From CAZBQG01 sp964493945 (GTDB lineage: Bacteria > Pseudomonadota > Alphaproteobacteria > Rhodospirillales > UBA2165), in assembly GCA_964493945.1 (NCBI GenBank), contig CAZBQG010000062.1:1-18540 (forward strand): DNA of 18,540 nt. Reading direction: 5' to 3'. The notes under the pieces are model-generated. The model worked only from the letters and a program-made list of their open reading frames with translations, ran no database searches and had not been told where the DNA came from. A program made the translations under genes and the position numbers. Positions 15,627 through 18,540 of the stretch are shown here, piece by piece; position 1 is the stretch's first letter, and the number at the start of each line of letters is the position of its first letter.

Positions 15627-16901
15627 ATGGCCAAGGCATCGCGCGAATTCCAGGTGATGGTCAAGCCCGTGGGGGCTGCTTGCAACCTGGATTGCACCTA
15701 TTGTTATTACCTGAAGAAGAAGGATCTTTATCCAAAAGACCAGTCCTACCGCATGCCCGATGATCTGCTGGAAAGCTATATCATCCAGCATATCGAGGCC
15801 TGCCCCACACGGCTGATCATGTTTTCCTGGCATGGCGGCGAGCCCACTCTGTTGGGCATCGATTATTTCCGCCGCATCATGGAGCTGCAAAAAAAGCATC
15901 AGCCCAAGGGCCGCAAAATCATCAACGGCATGCAGACCAACGGAACATTGTTGACCGATGAATGGTGCCGCTTTTTGCGCCAGGAAGGCTTTCTCATCGG
16001 TCTTTCCATGGACGGACCCAAGGAGCTGCACGACATCCACCGGGTAACCAAGAAAGAAGCCTCGACCCATAAAAAGGTAATCGAAGGCTGCCGGTTGCTC
16101 AACAAACACAAAGTGCCCCATGACATCCTTTGCGTAATCAACCGGCGCAATGCGCGCCAGCCCGGCACGGTCTACCGGTTCTTCAAGGATCTGGGGGTGA
16201 AGTCTCTGCAATTCCTGCCCCTGGTCATGCGCGAAGGTGAGCACGGCGTGACGGAAGAATCGGTTCCCGCCGAGGCATACGGGAAGTTCCTCGCCAATGT
16301 GTTTGACGAATGGGTACGCAACGATATCGGCCGTCTGGTTATTCAGAATTTCGACGAGGCGGAACGTCCCCATCTGGGTGTGGATCATGCCCTATGCATT
16401 CACCGCGAGACCTGCGGAGATGTGGTGGTGGTGGAACATAACGGCGATTTCTATGCCTGTGACCATTTCGTCGATCCCGCCCACCGCATCGGAAACATCA
16501 GAGAGACCCCCATCTCCGAGCTACTGGAAAAGGCGGCGCTGGAGGATTTCGGCATGGATAAATGGGATGCCATGCCCCAATATTGCCTGGACTGCGAGGT
16601 TCTTAAATACTGCAATGGGGGCTGCCAGAAGGACCGCTTTATTTTGACGCCGGACGGCAAGGCGGGGCTGAATTATTTGTGTGCCGGCTATAAACATTTC
16701 TTTGCCCATAGCGCGCCATATCTGAAGCGCATGGCAGCGCTGCGCCGGGCCCGTAAACCCCTGGAAGGGCTGATGGAGGAACTCCGCACTGAGACTTCCA
16801 AGGCCAGCAGCCAAGTCGGGCGCAACGATCCCTGCCCCTGTGGCAGCGGCAAGAAATACAAAAAATGCTGCCTCGGAAAATTGTCTTTCGCATCGGCCTG
16901 A
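15627..16901 (+). CDS. Radical SAM/SPASM anaerobic sulfatase maturase-like protein with SEC-C tail
   Basis: This 424-residue protein resembles anaerobic sulfatase-maturating enzymes, which oxidise a Cys or Ser of a target sulfatase to formylglycine. The radical SAM cluster is CNLDCTYC with C19, C23 and C26 (C-x3-C-x2-C). WHGGEPTLLGIDYF and MQTNGTLL follow as in the family. The SPASM region has CGDVVVVEHNGDFYACDHFV and the CLDCEVLKYCNGGCQKD cysteine cluster for two auxiliary [4Fe-4S] clusters. The C-terminus adds a zinc-binding SEC-C motif, VGRNDPCPCGSGKKYKKCC, at about residues 400-417. No sulfatase lies in the window. It is 20 bp behind the ThDP gene with a GGAG site, so the pair are probably co-expressed. 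The target could be a sulfatase elsewhere or a different protein. Confidence 0.9.
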   Translation: MAKASREFQVMVKPVGAACNLDCTYCYYLKKKDLYPKDQSYRMPDDLLESYIIQHIEACPTRLIMFSWHGGEPTLLGIDYFRRIMELQKKHQPKGRKIINGMQTNGTLLTDEWCRFLRQEGFLIGLSMDGPKELHDIHRVTKKEASTHKKVIEGCRLLNKHKVPHDILCVINRRNARQPGTVYRFFKDLGVKSLQFLPLVMREGEHGVTEESVPAEAYGKFLANVFDEWVRNDIGRLVIQNFDEAERPHLGVDHALCIHRETCGDVVVVEHNGDFYACDHFVDPAHRIGNIRETPISELLEKAALEDFGMDKWDAMPQYCLDCEVLKYCNGGCQKDRFILTPDGKAGLNYLCAGYKHFFAHSAPYLKRMAALRRARKPLEGLMEELRTETSKASSQVGRNDPCPCGSGKKYKKCCLGKLSFASA

Positions 16902-16956
16902 AATCCCATGTAAAATGCGCCGGTTCCGGGTGCGTTCCTTGAGGGGGGAGTCCCAG

Positions 16957-17557
16957 ATGAGCAAAGACGAACTGAACATCGAATATATCGACGGACCGGC
17001 GGCCCCGGAAGAAGATGCGGAAGCCACGGGCCAGTCGCGCGAGCTTGCCAAACCCGATCACGGTCTGCCGCCCAATCTGCATATCCTGCCCGTCGGCGGG
17101 CGCCCGTTTTTTCCAGGCCCGGGCATGCCCATCATGCTGCCCGAAGACCCCTGGCTGGAAAGCATCGAGATGATTTCGGAAACGCCCGATCATGTGGCCG
17201 GCATATTGCTGACCCGGGGCGAGGCCGGGCCCAATCCTAAGCCCGATGATTTCTACAAAGTTGGCACGGCGGTGCGCATCCATGAGCCGAAACGCGTAAC
17301 GGGCGCCATCCAACTCATTGCCGAGGGGCTGGGCCGGTTCCAGGTAAGTGACTGGATTTCTCAGTCCCCCTCTGATGGCCCGCGTTACATTCCCCAAGGC
17401 GCCTCATATGCCCGACGCCGAGCGCGATGAAACCAAGTCTTACGGATTGGCCATCATCAATATACCTGATCCTCCTTTTCCTAACTATAAAGGTGGACCA
17501 CTTTTTGGGGGGAGGACCAAAACCTTCGACCATAACCAAACTATTGAGCAAAATTAA
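16957..17557 (+). pseudogene. lon-like gene remnant (N-terminal substrate-binding domain, frameshifted)
   Basis: The ATG at 16957 (MSKDELNIEYIDG, with GAGGGGGGAG upstream) opens a Lon-type N-terminal domain: LPPNLHILPVGGRPFFPGPG, then DDFYKVGTAVRIHEPKR, then QLIAEGLGRFQVSDWISQ. At about 17362-17366 the homology leaves this frame, which ends at 17430, and continues one base over as PPLMARVTFPKAPHMPDAERD, then ETKSYGLAIINI up to about 17464. Beyond that, GGPLFGGRTKTFDHN loosely recalls the Lon segment Asn-Pro-Leu-Phe...Lys-x-Phe-Leu but with pieces missing; this frame stops at 17557. No AAA+ or Ser-Lys protease domain follows. A full Lon is about 800 residues, so only about a quarter remains. 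Genuine decay is likelier than a single sequencing slip, because the loss is compound. Confidence 0.7.
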
Positions 17558-17949
17558 GGATGTCCATGACCGAGATCAAAATAGGGAGTCACATGAAAAA
17601 AAATCGATTCATAACGATAGCCGGGGGCCGCTTGTGATGAGGTGGGATAGTGGCCTCGAGCGGCGAATGGAGCCAAATTTGTCCGCCATGGTCTGTGTCC
17701 GCAATGCCCCCATAAGCTCCACCATCGGTGGGAATTTTAACTCAAATCAAGGCGATCAGCCTCTTTTTATGCTAGAAAATAATTGGCAACAGAACGATTT
17801 CATTACCGCTGTTCGAGAAGACATCCGGGACGTGCTTGGTACAAGCGAGTTCTATTCCAAACAGCAAGGACTATACCAAAAGCAGGCGCCGCGATGCTTG
17901 CTGCCGGGATGGCGGAGTAACGGCGGACTTGACCCTGGAGGACGCTGTC
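17558..17949 (+). other. Gene-poor, AT-richer stretch between the two broken genes
   Basis: I see no recognisable gene here. It is visibly AT-richer than the rest. A 25-codon reading frame at 17560-17637 (ending MKKNRFITIAGGRL) stops at tandem TGA codons. A second frame starting with ATG at 17637 runs to 18107, entering citrate synthase DNA out of phase. Its first 100 or so residues (for example FNSNQGDQPLFMLENNWQQN) resemble no family I know. No transposase or terminal inverted repeat was recognised. The last bases contain the GGAGGA ribosome binding site of the citrate synthase gene. Confidence 0.4.
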
Positions 17950-18540
17950 ATGTCTACGAAGCAGACCTTAAGCCAAGGGCACGAGTTTACCCTGACCGAC
18001 AACCGGGCCGGAAAGAGTTGGGATTTACCCGCGTTTATCGGAAGCATGGGACCGGATGTCATCGACATTCGCCGGCTTTACTCGGAGACCGGTTATTTTA
18101 CATTTGACCCCGGCTACACCTCGACCGCGAGCTGCGAATCCTCCATCACTTTCATAGATGGGGAAGCGGGGATATTGCTCCATCGCGGCTATCCCATAGA
18201 GTAACTTGCCGAGCAATCGGACTACCTGGAAGTTTGCTACCTGTTGATCAATGGCGAACTCCCTTCCGTCAAACAGAAAGAGGAGTTTGTCAGCGGCGTC
18301 ACTTACCACACCATGCTTCACGAGAAACTCAATGAATACTTCAGGGGCTTCCGCCGGGATTCACATCCCATGGCCATAATGTGCGGTGTGGTTGGTGGAT
18401 TGTCCGCCTTCTACCATCATGATGTGGATATCCATGATTCCGATCATCGCAAGCTGACCTTTTACAGGCTGATCGGCGAAATACCCACCATGGCAATGTC
18501 CCGATCCCTGTTGAAAAAGGCGAGGCAGGCATCGCTGGTT
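17950..18540 (+). pseudogene. gltA: Citrate synthase gene with in-frame stop, runs off the window
   Basis: The ATG at 17950 follows a good GGAGGA site. Translation gives the type II citrate synthase N-terminus: TLTDNRAGKSWDLPAF, YFTFDPGYTSTASCESSITF, IDGEAGILLHRGYPIE. Codon 85 is TAA (18202-18204) where relatives have Gln (CAA) in YPIEQLAE, a one-base change. After it the same frame continues unmistakably: LAEQSDYLEVCYLLINGELP, HTMLHEKLNEYFRGFRRD, SHPMAIMCGVVGGLSAFYHH. From about 18490 onward, after IPTMA, the expected Lys-Tyr-Ser-Ile-Gly-Gln-Pro segment is absent in all frames I tried. So it probably carries a second lesion or junction. The catalytic histidines and Asp lie beyond the window. 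A functional copy presumably exists elsewhere. Confidence 0.8.

Noticed and set aside
17490..17530. GGTGGACC and GGAGGACC repeats suggestive of an insertion sequence end
   Set aside because: The same bases fit a degraded lon coding segment (GGPLFGGRTKTF). No transposase, paired inverted repeat or target duplication was found.
17560..17637. Tandem TGA codons after a short frame starting MSMTEIKIG, considered as selenocysteine
   Set aside because: Two consecutive TGAs, no redox motif around them and no homology; it is ordinary termination or noise.
1..18540. CRISPR arrays, tRNA or rRNA genes, integrase or attachment sites
   Set aside because: No regularly spaced repeats, cloverleaf-like sequences, rRNA motifs or recombinase motifs were seen on either strand.

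Overview
The window looks like chromosomal DNA of an alphaproteobacterium, probably Rhodospirillales-like. It is GC-rich, has long antisense open frames, and carries the arrangement tlpA <-> argH-lptM-lysA-TIGR02302 that is familiar from that class. This assignment rests on protein family resemblance and gene order read by eye; no database search was run.

Layout. (1) Positions 51-5504, minus strand: a tight operon reading argH, a 44-codon LptM-like lipoprotein with a TTG start, lysA, and a large DUF4175/TIGR02302 membrane protein. (2) Positions 5529-7412, plus strand: a divergent cluster of a membrane-anchored TlpA-type thioredoxin, a GFA-fold zinc protein and a TauD-type dioxygenase. (3) Positions 7406-10304, minus strand: a short amidase-tail-like exported protein, an aldehyde:ferredoxin oxidoreductase family tungstoenzyme, and a FrnE/DsbA-family thioredoxin whose first active-site Cys codon is an in-frame UGA. 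A hairpin follows that UGA at the right distance for a bacterial SECIS, so the gene is best read as a selenoprotein with a U-P-W-C active site. Conventional gene calling would keep only its last 155 codons. (4) Positions 10421-11688, plus strand: a DUF6279-like lipoprotein and a small frame-disrupted coiled-coil ORF. (5) Positions 11685-13753, minus strand: a GST and an FAD/NAD(P)-binding protein, translationally coupled. (6) Positions 13891-16901, plus strand: a thiamine-diphosphate enzyme followed by a radical SAM/SPASM anaerobic sulfatase-maturase-like protein with a SEC-C tail. (7) Positions 16957-18540, plus strand: decaying sequence, with a frameshifted and truncated Lon N-terminal domain, about 390 bp of AT-richer DNA with no recognisable gene, and a citrate synthase gene broken by an in-frame TAA.

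How the genes fit together. The left block supplies lysine, arginine and envelope functions. The centre is rich in redox and metal chemistry: TlpA, the UPWC DsbA, tungsten AOR, GST, FAD enzyme, ThDP enzyme and radical SAM enzyme. If the UGA reading is right, the host must carry selA, selB, selC and selD elsewhere. No mobile element, CRISPR array, tRNA or rRNA gene was seen.
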